DNA of 64,000 nucleotides from NCBI GenBank assembly GCA_016789265.1, contig JAEUQK010000029.1, forward strand, positions 1 through 64,000. Reading direction: 5' to 3'. Position 1 is the stretch's first letter. Each line of letters starts with the position of its first letter. Origin of the DNA: Blastocatellia bacterium. GTDB taxonomy: Bacteria; Acidobacteriota; Blastocatellia; Pyrinomonadales; Pyrinomonadaceae. Below are positions 47,175-57,100 of the stretch, in pieces. A program made the translations under genes and the position numbers. The notes under the pieces are model-generated. The model saw only the letters and a program-made list of their open reading frames with translations. It did no database searches and was not told the DNA's origin.

Positions 47175-47633
47175 CTATTCTCCAAACGCCTTTAATACTT
47201 CGTCGGCGTGTTCTGAAACATTTACTTTATCGAATATCTTCACGATCTTGCCGTCCTCGCCGATCAAAAACGTCTTTCGCAGCGTGCCCATATATTTCTT
47301 GCCGTACATGCTCTTTTCACCCCATACGCCATATTTTTCGACGATCTTCTTATCGGTGTCGGCGAGCAGATCGAAGGGAAGCGAGTATTTCGAGATGAAT
47401 TTCTGATGCGACTTTTCATCGTCGATCGAAACGCCGAACACCTTGATGCCCTTCTTTGCATAGATGTCATTGGCGTCGCGAAACGAGCATGCTTCCTTCG
47501 TACAGCCCGGTGTATCGTCTTTCGGATAAAAGTAAAGTACAACTCGCCTTCCTTTATAGTCGGAAAGCTTAACCTTATTCCCGTTCTGGTCCTTTGCCGT
47601 AAAGTCCGGTGCTTTGTTTCCTTCTTTTACCAT
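47175..47633 (-). CDS. bcp: Thioredoxin-dependent peroxiredoxin, BCP/PrxQ type
   Basis: A 152-residue peroxidase. It starts MVKEGNKAPDFTAKDQNGN at 47633, behind a CAAGGGGAT ribosome site; the frame upstream would overlap the outer-membrane gene. The peroxidatic Cys is in FYPKDDTPGCTKEACSFRD (Cys followed five residues later by a resolving Cys, the PrxQ alpha2 arrangement). Other landmarks are FGVSIDDEKSH and FLIGEDGKIVKIF. It removes hydrogen peroxide and organic peroxides with thiols. The rhodanese gene starts 13 bases downstream, so the two are co-transcribed. Confidence 0.95.
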   Translation of the reverse strand: MVKEGNKAPDFTAKDQNGNKVKLSDYKGRRVVLYFYPKDDTPGCTKEACSFRDANDIYAKKGIKVFGVSIDDEKSHQKFISKYSLPFDLLADTDKKIVEKYGVWGEKSMYGKKYMGTLRKTFLIGEDGKIVKIFDKVNVSEHADEVLKAFGE

Positions 47634-47701
47634 AAACTTATCCCCTTGAATATTTGGCGGCTGATCATCAATTTTGACGTATCGGTTTTGAACTTGCAAC
47701 G

Positions 47702-48721
47702 TTACCGTTTCTTTCCAAAATTCCATTTCATCCCGGTCGTGAAAAGAAAATCGTTCTTTCGAGACGTACCGAACGGGTCATTGTTGAAACGGTCGCCGAC
47801 GGTTATAAACACACCGATGCGCTTCGTTATATCGACCGAAAGCGTTGAGTCGAAGATCAGGCGGTATTCCGCGCGGTCGGTAACATTCTGAAAATAAGTG
47901 ATCGTATTCTGATATCTGAGCTTTTCATGAAATCGATGTTTGAACGTGGCACCGGCGAGAGCCTCGGGCGTATCGGTGTTGCTGCCCACCTGCCAAGTTC
48001 GGTTCCATGCGGCACCGACGATCAGGTCCAGTTCGGTTCTTTCGTTCTTGATCGAATGACGGCCAAGACCGCCGCCCGCGACGGAGCGAAAATTGAGCTT
48101 CTTCGGCCTGTCGCGCTCAAAGTCATAGGAAACGAAACCGAAGAACTTACGCCCGACGTTTCGATCGTACCGGGCTCCGCCCCAGAAAGCGTTCTGCGTC
48201 GTCACAATTCTTCCGCCGCCTCGATTGCTGTTCCAGAGGCTGCGGGCATAGATCGTGAGATTATCGCGTCCGCCCGTCTTAACGGCGCGGAGTCCGGTCG
48301 TCATCGTGGTGTAGTTGGAATTGCCAGAGGTGAAACTGAATCCGATATTCGCATTGCCCTCCCATCCGTCAAACAGGCCCATGTGACGCCCGCCGAAAAG
48401 GCGCGCCGCCGGTTTAAGAGCGACCGCTGTTTTTGCCGGTGCCGGCGTCAGTTTTGCAGCCGACACAGTCTCTGCGGCTGCCGACGGTCCCGGTTTTTGA
48501 ACGGACGCGATCGCAACGTCGGCGATCTTTTCTATATGCTTTCGGGCGATCGTTATCTTACCGGCATACTCGGTTTCGAGCGTCACAGATTCGTCAGATT
48601 GCTCTACGATCTTTCCCGAGACCCGGTCGCCGTTCTTCAGCGTTATCTCGCTTGCCAGGGCTTGCGAAACGATGGAAAGCAGCAATACCGGAATGAGGAG
48701 CCGGTTCAGTTTCTTCATCAT
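47702..48721 (-). CDS. Outer-membrane DUF481 (YdiY-like) protein
   Basis: A 339-residue protein with a signal peptide (MMKKLNRLLIPVLLLSIVSQALA). Residues about 25-75 are an SH3-like segment (ITLKNGDRVSGKIVEQSDESVTLETEYAGKITI). Residues about 120-339 are a beta-barrel-like domain of alternating strands (ANIGFSFTSGNSNYTTMTTGLRA, NAFWGGARYDRNVGRKFFGFVSYDFERD) ending GMKWNFGKKR, as in DUF481 'salt-stress-induced outer-membrane' proteins. Expected in the outer membrane; function unknown. The bcp gene starts 68 bases further on. Confidence 0.88.
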   Translation of the reverse strand: MMKKLNRLLIPVLLLSIVSQALASEITLKNGDRVSGKIVEQSDESVTLETEYAGKITIARKHIEKIADVAIASVQKPGPSAAAETVSAAKLTPAPAKTAVALKPAARLFGGRHMGLFDGWEGNANIGFSFTSGNSNYTTMTTGLRAVKTGGRDNLTIYARSLWNSNRGGGRIVTTQNAFWGGARYDRNVGRKFFGFVSYDFERDRPKKLNFRSVAGGGLGRHSIKNERTELDLIVGAAWNRTWQVGSNTDTPEALAGATFKHRFHEKLRYQNTITYFQNVTDRAEYRLIFDSTLSVDITKRIGVFITVGDRFNNDPFGTSRKNDFLFTTGMKWNFGKKR

Positions 48722-48887
48722 CTTTTTCGTTTCCTGTTCGGGTGAAACAGTTTCGGCCCGGGTGGTAACGGGGCCGCAACCTATAACCTTAACATTATGA
48801 AAAATGGATGTGAATTAGGATGTGCAAAGTTCCATTGAGGGCCGGTTGACCTGATTCGATGTAAACGCCAGAATTTGACCTGTCAAA

Positions 48888-49406
48888 ATGAAGATAATTT
48901 CCGAGACAAAAGGCATTGAGAGGCTGGCTGAGATCAGGGCAGGATTTTCTCGTGACATTCACGATGATTTCGAGCATAAGGCCAAACCCTGTGCTGAATG
49001 CGAAACCCCCGGTGACTGTTGCCTCGATGCCCATTTCGTAAATGTCCGCATCTCTCGACTTGAGGCCGCCGCGATCCGGCAAGCGCTTGATCAACTTTCT
49101 CCCGAAAAGAAATACGCCGTGTTTGAAAGGGTAGAAAATGCCATTGACCGATTCGACCTTACGAGCACGCACGACTCAGCCGCAAAAACTTACGCATGTC
49201 CGCTGTTTGAGAATGGTATTGGCTGTCTGATTCACGACACAGCAAAACCCCTGCCCTGCATCGCGCACGCCTGTTATGAAAAAAAAGAAGATCTCCCGCC
49301 CGATGAACTGCTCGCCGGACGGGAGAATGAAATAGATGATCTGAATAAACGGGTTTACGGCAGATCGGCTCCGCTTCTGCCGCTCCCCGTAGCGATACGC
49401 CGTTAA
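48888..49406 (+). CDS. YkgJ family Cys-cluster protein
   Basis: A 172-residue cytoplasmic protein with the YkgJ cysteine cluster: CAECETPGDCCLDAHF (C-x-x-C-x-x-x-x-x-C-C), then CPLFENGIGCLIHDTAKPLPCIAHACYEKKE. These Cys are thought to bind zinc or an Fe-S cluster; no reaction is known for the family. The 3' end overlaps the convergent membrane-protein gene by 4 bases. Confidence 0.88.
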   Translation: MKIISETKGIERLAEIRAGFSRDIHDDFEHKAKPCAECETPGDCCLDAHFVNVRISRLEAAAIRQALDQLSPEKKYAVFERVENAIDRFDLTSTHDSAAKTYACPLFENGIGCLIHDTAKPLPCIAHACYEKKEDLPPDELLAGRENEIDDLNKRVYGRSAPLLPLPVAIRR

Positions 49407-49810
49407 GGTGCCTGTTTTAGTTTTCCGCCGATGATCGTCATCGGTACAAGAAGAAGCACAAACACGATGTGATACCACGCCGGAGCGTAATTCCACGCCA
49501 TCGCCTCAACAAGCACGCCGACGATAAGCAGGATGATCCCCAATCCGAGCGGCGACTTCTTATTCTCGCCGGCGACAAAAGCAGCAAGAAAACCGCTCAT
49601 GATCGAAATGATCGCATTCCGGAACAGATGCATTATCAGGATCGTTGAATCTGCGCTGAACGGTTCCTGGTTCGTCACGGCTTTCTCGAAACCAAGCTGG
49701 TGAGCTCCATACCATTTCGGCGACGCCATCATAAGCACCTGATCGCTTCCGACCCAGAGAATTGACCATGCGACAAACCCCGCGACCACACCAAGAACGA
49801 TCTTAAGCAT
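49403..49810 (-). CDS. Small integral membrane protein
   Basis: A 135-residue protein with four predicted helices: IVLGVVAGFVAWSILWVGSD, LFRNAIISIMSGFLAAFVAG, LGLGIILLIVGVLVEAMAW and IVFVLLLVPMTIIGG. The first has a conserved-looking GFVAW motif. It is not a recognised family member with known role; similar proteins are annotated as hypothetical. It runs opposite to YkgJ and its promoter region faces the sppA terminator. Confidence 0.75.
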   Translation of the reverse strand: MLKIVLGVVAGFVAWSILWVGSDQVLMMASPKWYGAHQLGFEKAVTNQEPFSADSTILIMHLFRNAIISIMSGFLAAFVAGENKKSPLGLGIILLIVGVLVEAMAWNYAPAWYHIVFVLLLVPMTIIGGKLKQAP

Positions 49811-49899
49811 ATCTCGTCTCCTAATTATCTTGAATAAGCCGCAAGGAAGGATCAGCGGCTACGGGTGATACGTGCGGGAAGTATAAGGCAAAAGAAAAA

Positions 49900-49919
49900 G
49901 GCGGGCAAGCCCGCCTTTT
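49900..49919 (-). terminator. Intrinsic terminator after sppA
   Basis: GGCGGGC-AA-GCCCGCC is a perfect 7-base stem with flanking A and T runs on both sides, just past the sppA stop (49924). It could act on either strand. Confidence 0.8.
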
Positions 49920-49923
49920 GCAC

Positions 49924-51717
49924 CTATTTTATCTCCAACTCATACGGCAGCATGAGCATTGCTTCGCCCCGCTGCATCCGATCGAAGATCTCTGTGTATT
50001 TGAACGCCCGTCGAACGTCTGCCGGCAGTGATTCGGCAAACGCCTTTTGGGCCTGCTGACTCTTGATCTCAGAATCGTCCTGATTGCCGAACCACGTTTC
50101 AAAGAACGGCCGCGGAGCGGGGAAGACCACTCGTTTCACATCCTTGTCCGCCGGAAGGCTCGCAAGCTGTTTCGCGACATCGATCGCTTTTTCGAGCCCG
50201 CCGAATTCATCGATCAGGCCGTTCTCTTTCGCCTGCGTGCCGGTCCAAACGCGACCCTGGCCGATGGAATTAGCCTTTTCCATTTCAATGTTCCGTCCCT
50301 TGGAAACTTTCGGCAGGAAATTATCGAAATAGATCTTGTTGGTCTGCTCTTCCATCTTCTCGCGTTCTTCCGGCGTCCATTTTTCGGTCTCGCGGAAAAT
50401 ACCTGCGTTCTTGCCGCGCATCACGTATTCGTTCGTGATCCCGAGCCAATCGTACAGCCCTTTCACGACCGGCTTGCCCATGAAGACACCGATCGAACCG
50501 GTGATCGTCGTCGGTTCGGCAATGATCTTGTTCGCGTTGCACGAGATGTAATAACCGCCGGATGCCGCGACGTCCGCCATTGAAACGACGACTGGTTTTT
50601 TGGCTTTCGCGTTCTCTATGGCGTTCCACATCAGATCGGACGCAAGCGCCGAACCGCCCGGCGAATCGACTCGAAGGACTATAGCTCGAATTGAACTATC
50701 CGCCGCGGCATCGTTGACCGCCTGCACGACCGTGTCCGAACCGACCATCTGCCCGCCGAACGTCCCATCGCTGGAACGTCCCGAGTTGATCGCACCCGAA
50801 GCAAAGATCACGGCAATTCGTTCGCCCTTGTTAAGCCCGAGCGAATCGGAGGGAATATCTCGGTATTGTCCGCCGCGGATAGTGCGGACCTTGTCGCCCT
50901 CTTTGTAACCAAGCGTCTTTCGAAATTCTTCATAGACCTGTTCCTGGTAAAGAGCGCCGTCGATCAGGTTTTGTTCCTTTGCCTCATTCGCGTTGTAAGG
51001 AGCGTTATCAATGATCGCCTTTACGTCATCGACAGATTTCTTTCTCGTTTCGGCAATCGCGGAGGTATACGCGCCGTAATACTCATCGAGAACTGCGTTG
51101 ATCACCTCACGCTGGCCCTCGCCCATTTCTTTTTTGGTGTACTGGTCGGGAGCGTTCTTGTATTTCGGCCCGATCTGGATCACCTCGGCTTCGATCCCGA
51201 GCTTGTCGAGCGAGCCTTTGTAAAACATCGCTTCGGCCGCAAACCCGTTTATGTAAAGATCGCCCGGCGGCGGCAGGAACACTTTGTCGGCCGCGGTTGC
51301 GATGTAGTACTCCTTGTTCATGCCCATTTCCATGTAGGCATAAATTGGCTTGCCCGATTGGCGGAAATCTTTGATCGCTTCGCGAAGTTCGTACGCCTTG
51401 CCCCAGCCGATGCCCGGGAAGCTGATGTCGAGCATCACGCCGCCGACGCGTTTATCGACCTTTGCCTTTCTAAGCTGTGTTAGCAGCGACGAAAACGACT
51501 GTTTTTGCCCGATGCCCAAGGCCTTAGCGAACTCATCTTCGGCGACGTAATCGGGCAATTCGCCCGAAACGCTCAGCACCAAAACGCTGTTCTCCGGCAC
51601 GCTGGGCCGGCCCATTGTGTCTGCCAAAAGAATGAGCCCTATCAAGCCAACTAGGACCAGCGCGAATATAACGCCTACGATGATCAGAAATATCTTTGTT
51701 CCTTTTGAAGTTGCCAT
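49924..51717 (-). CDS. sppA: Signal peptide peptidase SppA, 67K type
   Basis: A 597-residue membrane-anchored serine protease that degrades cleaved signal peptides. An N-terminal helix (FLIIVGVIFALVLVGLIGLILLA) anchors it. Tandem ClpP-like domains follow, as in the E. coli 67K form: domain 1 (about 100-260) supplies the Lys in MFYKGSLDKLG, and domain 2 supplies the Ser nucleophile in DVAASGGYYISCNA, with LRVDSPGGSALASDL before it. Length fits the family. It is the only gene of its unit. Confidence 0.95.
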   Translation of the reverse strand: MATSKGTKIFLIIVGVIFALVLVGLIGLILLADTMGRPSVPENSVLVLSVSGELPDYVAEDEFAKALGIGQKQSFSSLLTQLRKAKVDKRVGGVMLDISFPGIGWGKAYELREAIKDFRQSGKPIYAYMEMGMNKEYYIATAADKVFLPPPGDLYINGFAAEAMFYKGSLDKLGIEAEVIQIGPKYKNAPDQYTKKEMGEGQREVINAVLDEYYGAYTSAIAETRKKSVDDVKAIIDNAPYNANEAKEQNLIDGALYQEQVYEEFRKTLGYKEGDKVRTIRGGQYRDIPSDSLGLNKGERIAVIFASGAINSGRSSDGTFGGQMVGSDTVVQAVNDAAADSSIRAIVLRVDSPGGSALASDLMWNAIENAKAKKPVVVSMADVAASGGYYISCNANKIIAEPTTITGSIGVFMGKPVVKGLYDWLGITNEYVMRGKNAGIFRETEKWTPEEREKMEEQTNKIYFDNFLPKVSKGRNIEMEKANSIGQGRVWTGTQAKENGLIDEFGGLEKAIDVAKQLASLPADKDVKRVVFPAPRPFFETWFGNQDDSEIKSQQAQKAFAESLPADVRRAFKYTEIFDRMQRGEAMLMLPYELEIK

Positions 51718-51807
51718 TTTATATATTGGTCAAAATACTTTGTTCTAACAGTTAGATTGTACGTTCTTGAAGTGAAAAAGTTTAATAAACGAACGATCGC
51801 GATCCGG

Positions 51808-52392
51808 TCAAACCTCGCAGACGATCAGGTTCACGATGCCAAAGAGCTTCCTTCTGACCTCAATGATCTTCAGCCCGCAATTCCTGGCCGTTACTGCCGT
51901 CCGGCGGTTGAAGTGATCGTCTGCGAAAGCGACCGTCGCTTTATTTAGCAGGTCGAAAAACGGGCCTAGCACATTGTCAGGGCGGACGTGTTCGAGCATA
52001 ACGACCCTACCGCCGGGACGAAGGACACGCCTAATTTCTCCAAACGCCAATTCAGGTTCGGGGATCGAGCAAAAGACGAGCGTCGCAAAGGCCGCGTCAA
52101 ATTCTGCCTCGCCAAAAGGCAAACTTTGGGCGTCCGCCTGAATCAGAAGATTTTCGCGGCGTTTTGTTTTTGCGACGCTGATCATTTCGATCGACAGTTC
52201 GCTGGAGACGGCTAGTTCGCATTTTGGATAGAACTGAAAGTTTGCCCCGGCGCCGCAGCCTAGTTCGAGGATGCGCGCGTTTTTCGGCAGAAGCGAGATC
52301 GCTTCTTGCCGCATTTTGGCGAGGCCGATACGCTCAAGCGGGGCAAAGCATCGATCGTAGTTTTTGGCGAAGCTGTCGTATCGAGCGGGCAT
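51808..52392 (-). CDS. Class I SAM-dependent methyltransferase (UbiE-like)
   Basis: A 194-residue methyltransferase. Motif I is ARILELGCGAGANFQFYP; motif II/III region SVAKTKRRENLLIQADAQSLPFGEAEFDAAFATLVFCSIPEP follows; the later LRPGGRVVMLEHVRPDNVLG resembles menaquinone/ubiquinone methyltransferases and phospholipid methyltransferases. The opening RYDSFAKNYDR is common in both. Its substrate is uncertain; a role in menaquinone methylation is possible but not supported by linkage. It stands alone between sppA and the NtrC-type regulator. Confidence 0.9.
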   Translation of the reverse strand: MPARYDSFAKNYDRCFAPLERIGLAKMRQEAISLLPKNARILELGCGAGANFQFYPKCELAVSSELSIEMISVAKTKRRENLLIQADAQSLPFGEAEFDAAFATLVFCSIPEPELAFGEIRRVLRPGGRVVMLEHVRPDNVLGPFFDLLNKATVAFADDHFNRRTAVTARNCGLKIIEVRRKLFGIVNLIVCEV

Positions 52393-52541
52393 CTGAAGAG
52401 AGTTTACAGCATTGTTCAGCTCTGAGCGTTTCGGTTTTACCGATTCGGTGACCTACTATCGCAGTCTCGCCAGGTGAAACAAGCTAAAATACGTTCGTTT
52501 CGTATTCATGGCCTATCTGACTATAATGTGAAGTTCTGCTT

Positions 52542-53957
52542 ATGGCGAAAAAAGGTTCGATCCTCATCTGCGACGACGAAGAGATAATGCGCGACGTGCT
52601 GGAGACAATACTCTCCACCGCGGGCTACAAGGTCGATCTTGCTAAGACTGGCGAAGAAGCGCTGGAACTGTATGCGCAGAGGCCTTTTGACGCCGTACTG
52701 ATGGATGTCTCAATGCCCGGTATGGGCGGCCTAACCGCGCTGGAGGAACTTCTTAAATTAGACCCGAATGCCGTTGTGATGATGATAACGGCATATGCCA
52801 CGTTCGATACGGCGATCTCCGCCTGGGAAAAAGGCGCACAGGGCGTTATCCGAAAGCCGTTTCAGAACGACCAGATCCTTGCATTTGTTGCCAAGGGCAT
52901 CAAAAAACGAAAGGCTGAGGAAGAACGCCAGACGCTCAGACAGGCGATGACCCGCTCGGTCCAGCGCGATGCCATAATCGGCCGGTCTGAACGGATGGAA
53001 GAGATCTTTCGACTTGTCGATCGCGTCGCTCCCGCCCGCTCGACCGTACTGGTTACGGGCGAAAGCGGGACCGGAAAGGAACTTGTCGCCAAAGCTATTC
53101 ACGAAGCAAGCCCACGGGCCGATAATCCGTTCGTTGCCGTAAACTGCTCAAATATTCCATCCGAACTCCTCGAGTCAGAATTGTTCGGCCACACGAAGGG
53201 GGCATTTACCGGAGCCGTCGCGGCGAAGAAAGGCCTTTTCGAGGTTGCTGACTCAGGCTCGATATTCCTTGACGAGATCGGCGATCTTCGGCCTGAAATG
53301 CAGGTTCGCCTTCTCCGCGTGATACAGGAAAGGGAATTTACGCCGATAGGCGATACGACGCCGACAAAGGTCGATGTACGCATAATTGCCGCAACGAACG
53401 TAGATCTCAAGGAAGCTGTAAAGGCCGGAACTTTCCGTGAGGATCTTTATTTCAGACTTTCCGTCGTGCCCATCGAACTGCCGCCGCTTAGGCAGCGAAA
53501 GGAGGACATACTTCCGCTCGCCCAACATTTCGTCCGAAAGTACAACGCGGAAAATGGCAGGTCGGTGTCCGACACGTTTTCTCCCGAAGTGCTGTCGCTT
53601 CTCGAAAATTACTACTATCCGGGTAATGTTCGCGAACTGGAAAATGTCATCGAACGTGCGGTCGTCATCGCCGCGACCGACGAGATAACGGTTGATTGCC
53701 TCCGTCCGGAGGTCCGCGATCCGAGTCTGGCATTTGACCTGGTGAAACGCAGCGAGGGCACTTCGTCTGAGATCGACATCGCCCGCGGTGTGAACTTTTA
53801 CGAAGAAGTCAAACGCTTTGAAATAGATCTTATCCGTCGTGCTCTCGACCAGACCGCCGGCCATCAGTCCCGTGCCGCCCAACTCCTCGGCCTAAACGCC
53901 ACGACTCTCAATTCAAAGATCAAGTCCTACAACATCGTGCCTCGTGAAAATCACTAA
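52542..53957 (+). CDS. Sigma-54-dependent response regulator, NtrC type
   Basis: A 471-residue activator. REC domain (residues about 5-118) with the phospho-acceptor Asp in VLMDVSMPG. AAA+ domain (about 145-380) with Walker A GESGTGKE, the sigma-54 contact loop GAFTGAV, Walker B IFLDEIGD and REDLYFRLSVVPIELPPLR. C-terminal Fis-type HTH: HQSRAAQLLGLNATTLNSKI. All motifs needed to drive sigma-54 transcription are intact. No histidine kinase is adjacent. A perfect -24/-12 promoter lies 100 bases downstream of its stop, in front of the Oar-like receptor. Confidence 0.95.
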   Translation: MAKKGSILICDDEEIMRDVLETILSTAGYKVDLAKTGEEALELYAQRPFDAVLMDVSMPGMGGLTALEELLKLDPNAVVMMITAYATFDTAISAWEKGAQGVIRKPFQNDQILAFVAKGIKKRKAEEERQTLRQAMTRSVQRDAIIGRSERMEEIFRLVDRVAPARSTVLVTGESGTGKELVAKAIHEASPRADNPFVAVNCSNIPSELLESELFGHTKGAFTGAVAAKKGLFEVADSGSIFLDEIGDLRPEMQVRLLRVIQEREFTPIGDTTPTKVDVRIIAATNVDLKEAVKAGTFREDLYFRLSVVPIELPPLRQRKEDILPLAQHFVRKYNAENGRSVSDTFSPEVLSLLENYYYPGNVRELENVIERAVVIAATDEITVDCLRPEVRDPSLAFDLVKRSEGTSSEIDIARGVNFYEEVKRFEIDLIRRALDQTAGHQSRAAQLLGLNATTLNSKIKSYNIVPRENH

Positions 53958-54056
53958 AAATTCAAAATTTTGTAAATAAATTCGAATGTTTGTAATCTCG
54001 GCTATCGGACCTTTGCTAAATGGTTGAGTTTACGGGGAGTTAAACCAGAGATTCAC

Positions 54057-54071
54057 TGGCACCCTATTTGC
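54057..54071 (+). promoter_or_regulatory. Sigma-54 (-24/-12) promoter of the TonB-dependent receptor gene
   Basis: TGGCAC-N5-TTGC is a full match to the -24/-12 consensus, with the GG and GC dinucleotides at the right spacing. Transcription would start near 54083, leaving a leader of about 84 bases before the receptor ATG at 54167. The activator encoded just upstream has the required GAFTGA motif. Confidence 0.75.
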
Positions 54072-54166
54072 GTTATTCAAAACTGACGTTAACCCTAACC
54101 GTATTTGAACTAAAAAAAAGGCCGCTTCCCTACGGCGCTAAGAATTAAGAACCTGAGGAGTGTTTT

Positions 54167-57100
54167 ATGAAAAAACTGCTGTACGTTTTGGCGATTGTTT
54201 CTGTTTTCGCCATTACGTTGGTTGCCCAAACAAACACTGGACGGCTTACCGGAACTGTTTCCGGCCCGGACGGAGTTTTGCCTGGTGCAACGGTTGTATT
54301 AAAAGACAAAAAGACCGGTAAGGAATTGACCGTGACATCAAATGATGTCGGCGGTTTCACCTTCAATAACCTTGACTATGGCGAATATGAGGTCAAAGTC
54401 ACATCAAATGGCTTCAAGACCGCGGTCACATCGGTGATCATTCAGGTCGCGCAGGAGTATTCGCTGCCTATCGACCTCGAGATCGGCAATCTCAGCGAGA
54501 CCGTGACCGTAACGGCGGGAGCCGAGTTGATCAACTCGACAAACGCAGAGATCAATTCCACGATCAGCAACCGGCAGATCACTGAACTGCCGCTTGCGAC
54601 CAGAAACCCGCTCGCACTTATTTTGACCCAGGCCGGTTCGTCATCGAACCCTAGCCAGAATACATCGATCAATGGCGGACGAACGTCTTCGACGAACGTT
54701 ACTCGAGACGGTGTGAACATTCAGGATAACTTCATTCGTTCGAACGCGACCGACTTTTCGCCGGGCCGTCCGAGCGTCGACAACGTTGAAGAATTCACCC
54801 TGTCATCGCAATCGGCGGTTGATAGTGGATTCGGTTCGGCACAGGTCACGCTGGTTACGCCGCGCGGCGGTAACGAATTTCATGGCGGTGCGTGGGAATA
54901 CAACCGTAATTCTATCGTTGGCGCTAACTCCTTCTTTTCGAACGCCGGTGGAAACTACGCGCCGACCGATTCGGTCGTCATTGCCGGCTTTAGAAAGGCC
55001 GGTGAGGAAAAGAATCCGCGTCCGTTCCGCAACCGTAATCAGTATGGTGTAAAGGTCAGCGGCCCGATCTGGAAAGATCGCGTCTTCTTCTTTGCGTACG
55101 CAGAAAGATTAAAGGATATCGTCAACGGCAGCCGCCTGATCACGGTTTTGACCCCAACGGCAAGGCAGGGCATCTTCCGTTATACCTCCGGCGGCAATAC
55201 CTATAGTGCAAATATCTTTTGTCCGGGTTGTTTTACAACTGGTCCGAGCGGTGTAGCACCGCCGACCACTGTTAATGCATTTACGACCTCAAATGTGCTT
55301 GCGAACATGCCCCAGGGAAATTCCTTTGAGACAGGTGATGGCTTGAACACCACCGGCTACAGGTTTTTCCAGAAAGCAAACACCGACCGTGATTCATTGA
55401 CCGGCCGGCTTGACTACGACATAAATTCGCAAAACAACGTCAATTTCGTGATCGACTACAACTTTGAGAAGAATCTCAGAAACGATGTCGATACCCTTTC
55501 GGTTACCCCAGTGGTTCTGCAGCCGGCAAGGAACGTTATTTATTCGGGCGGATGGCGCTACAGCCCAACTGCATCGATAAGCAACGAATTCAGGATCGGC
55601 AGGTTCTATAGCCAGCCGGACTTTTTCAGGACCGACAATTTGCCGGCCGAATTCTACGTGCCGACGCTGGTATCGAGTCTGACGACTTTCCTTCAACAGG
55701 GACGTACCGTAAAAACGATCAATGCTCAAGACACTGTATCCTGGCTGATCGGCAACCATTCACTTCGCATCGGCGCACAGTATCAGCACGTGGATATAAG
55801 TGCATACAACGATGCAGGTAACCGTCCGTCATACAACATGGGACTCAGCGTAAACGGTCCTCAGCTGTCCTCTTCCACATTGGCAGCAGCTGCGGGAGGT
55901 CCGGCTCTGACCGCCGCCCAGCAGACGACGGCCAGAAACCTGTTTGCATTATTTGGCGGTGTGCTTTCGAGCGGGGCTCAGACATTCAACGTAACCTCAA
56001 CCTCTTCTGGCTACGTTGCGGGAGCTACCAATCTTCGTGAATTCGAGTTCGGAATGTTCGCCCCATATGTGGTCGATCAGTGGAAAGCTACCTCTGAGCT
56101 TACCTTGAACTTTGGATTGCGCTGGGATTACCAGACGCCTTTGAAATCCAAGAATGGTCTCTACTGGGAACCTGTGATCGCTGATGGCCGCGACCCGGTC
56201 GAAGCTATCCTTGATCCGAGCGGTTCCTACCAGTTCATTGGCGGCAACGCAGGAAAGAAAAACAGGTTCTATAAAGCGGATACCAATAACTGGGCACCGT
56301 CGTTCGGCGTTGCGTGGGCTCCGAAGGAAATAAAAAACAAATTCCTCAGGATGCTTACGGGCGAAGACTTCGTGATCCGAGGCGGATATCGTTTGAGCTA
56401 CGTAAATGACGAGTTGGTTCGTGCTCCTGATAACGCCCTGTCAAATCATCCGGGCTTCTCGACCGGAGCTGCGGCTGTACTTGCCGGCGTTACCACTGCG
56501 ATCGATGATCGTATTGGTTCGCCGCATACGTCCGTCATCAATCCTGGTGCGTTTGTTAACACAAGGACCTATATCACGAACAACACGGCGTCGTTCAGCA
56601 ATTTCGGTACGGTCTTCGGGATCGATCCGGGATTGCAGACACCGTCGCAGAATGACTATCAGGTCAGCGTTCAGAGAAGGTTCGGTAAATGGGTTGCTGA
56701 AGCTCGTTATGTTGGTGGTTTCAGCAAGAACATGCTTAGGACCGTTGACTATAATCAGGTCATCGTTCCACAGGCATATAAGACTGACTTTGCTGTTGTC
56801 CGCGCAAACGTCCTTGCGGGCTGTGCTTCGGCCGCCGCATGCGCCGCAGGTGCCCCTTCGTTCCAGGCAATGGCCAGCAACGGTGGAGTAACCGCCACCA
56901 ACGCGTTCGGAACCTTGGTCAATCAGGGACAGATCGCAGAATTGATCTTTCAGCAATTGGCTAACGGGTTCATTCCCAACTCGAATGTATTCCCGGTTCC
57001 GTCAGGAAGCCTGAGAGCGCTGTATCTTCGTAATCCGAACACCGGTGTCGCGAACCTGCTCGAGAATGGCGGATCGTATTACTACAATGCCGGCCAGTTC

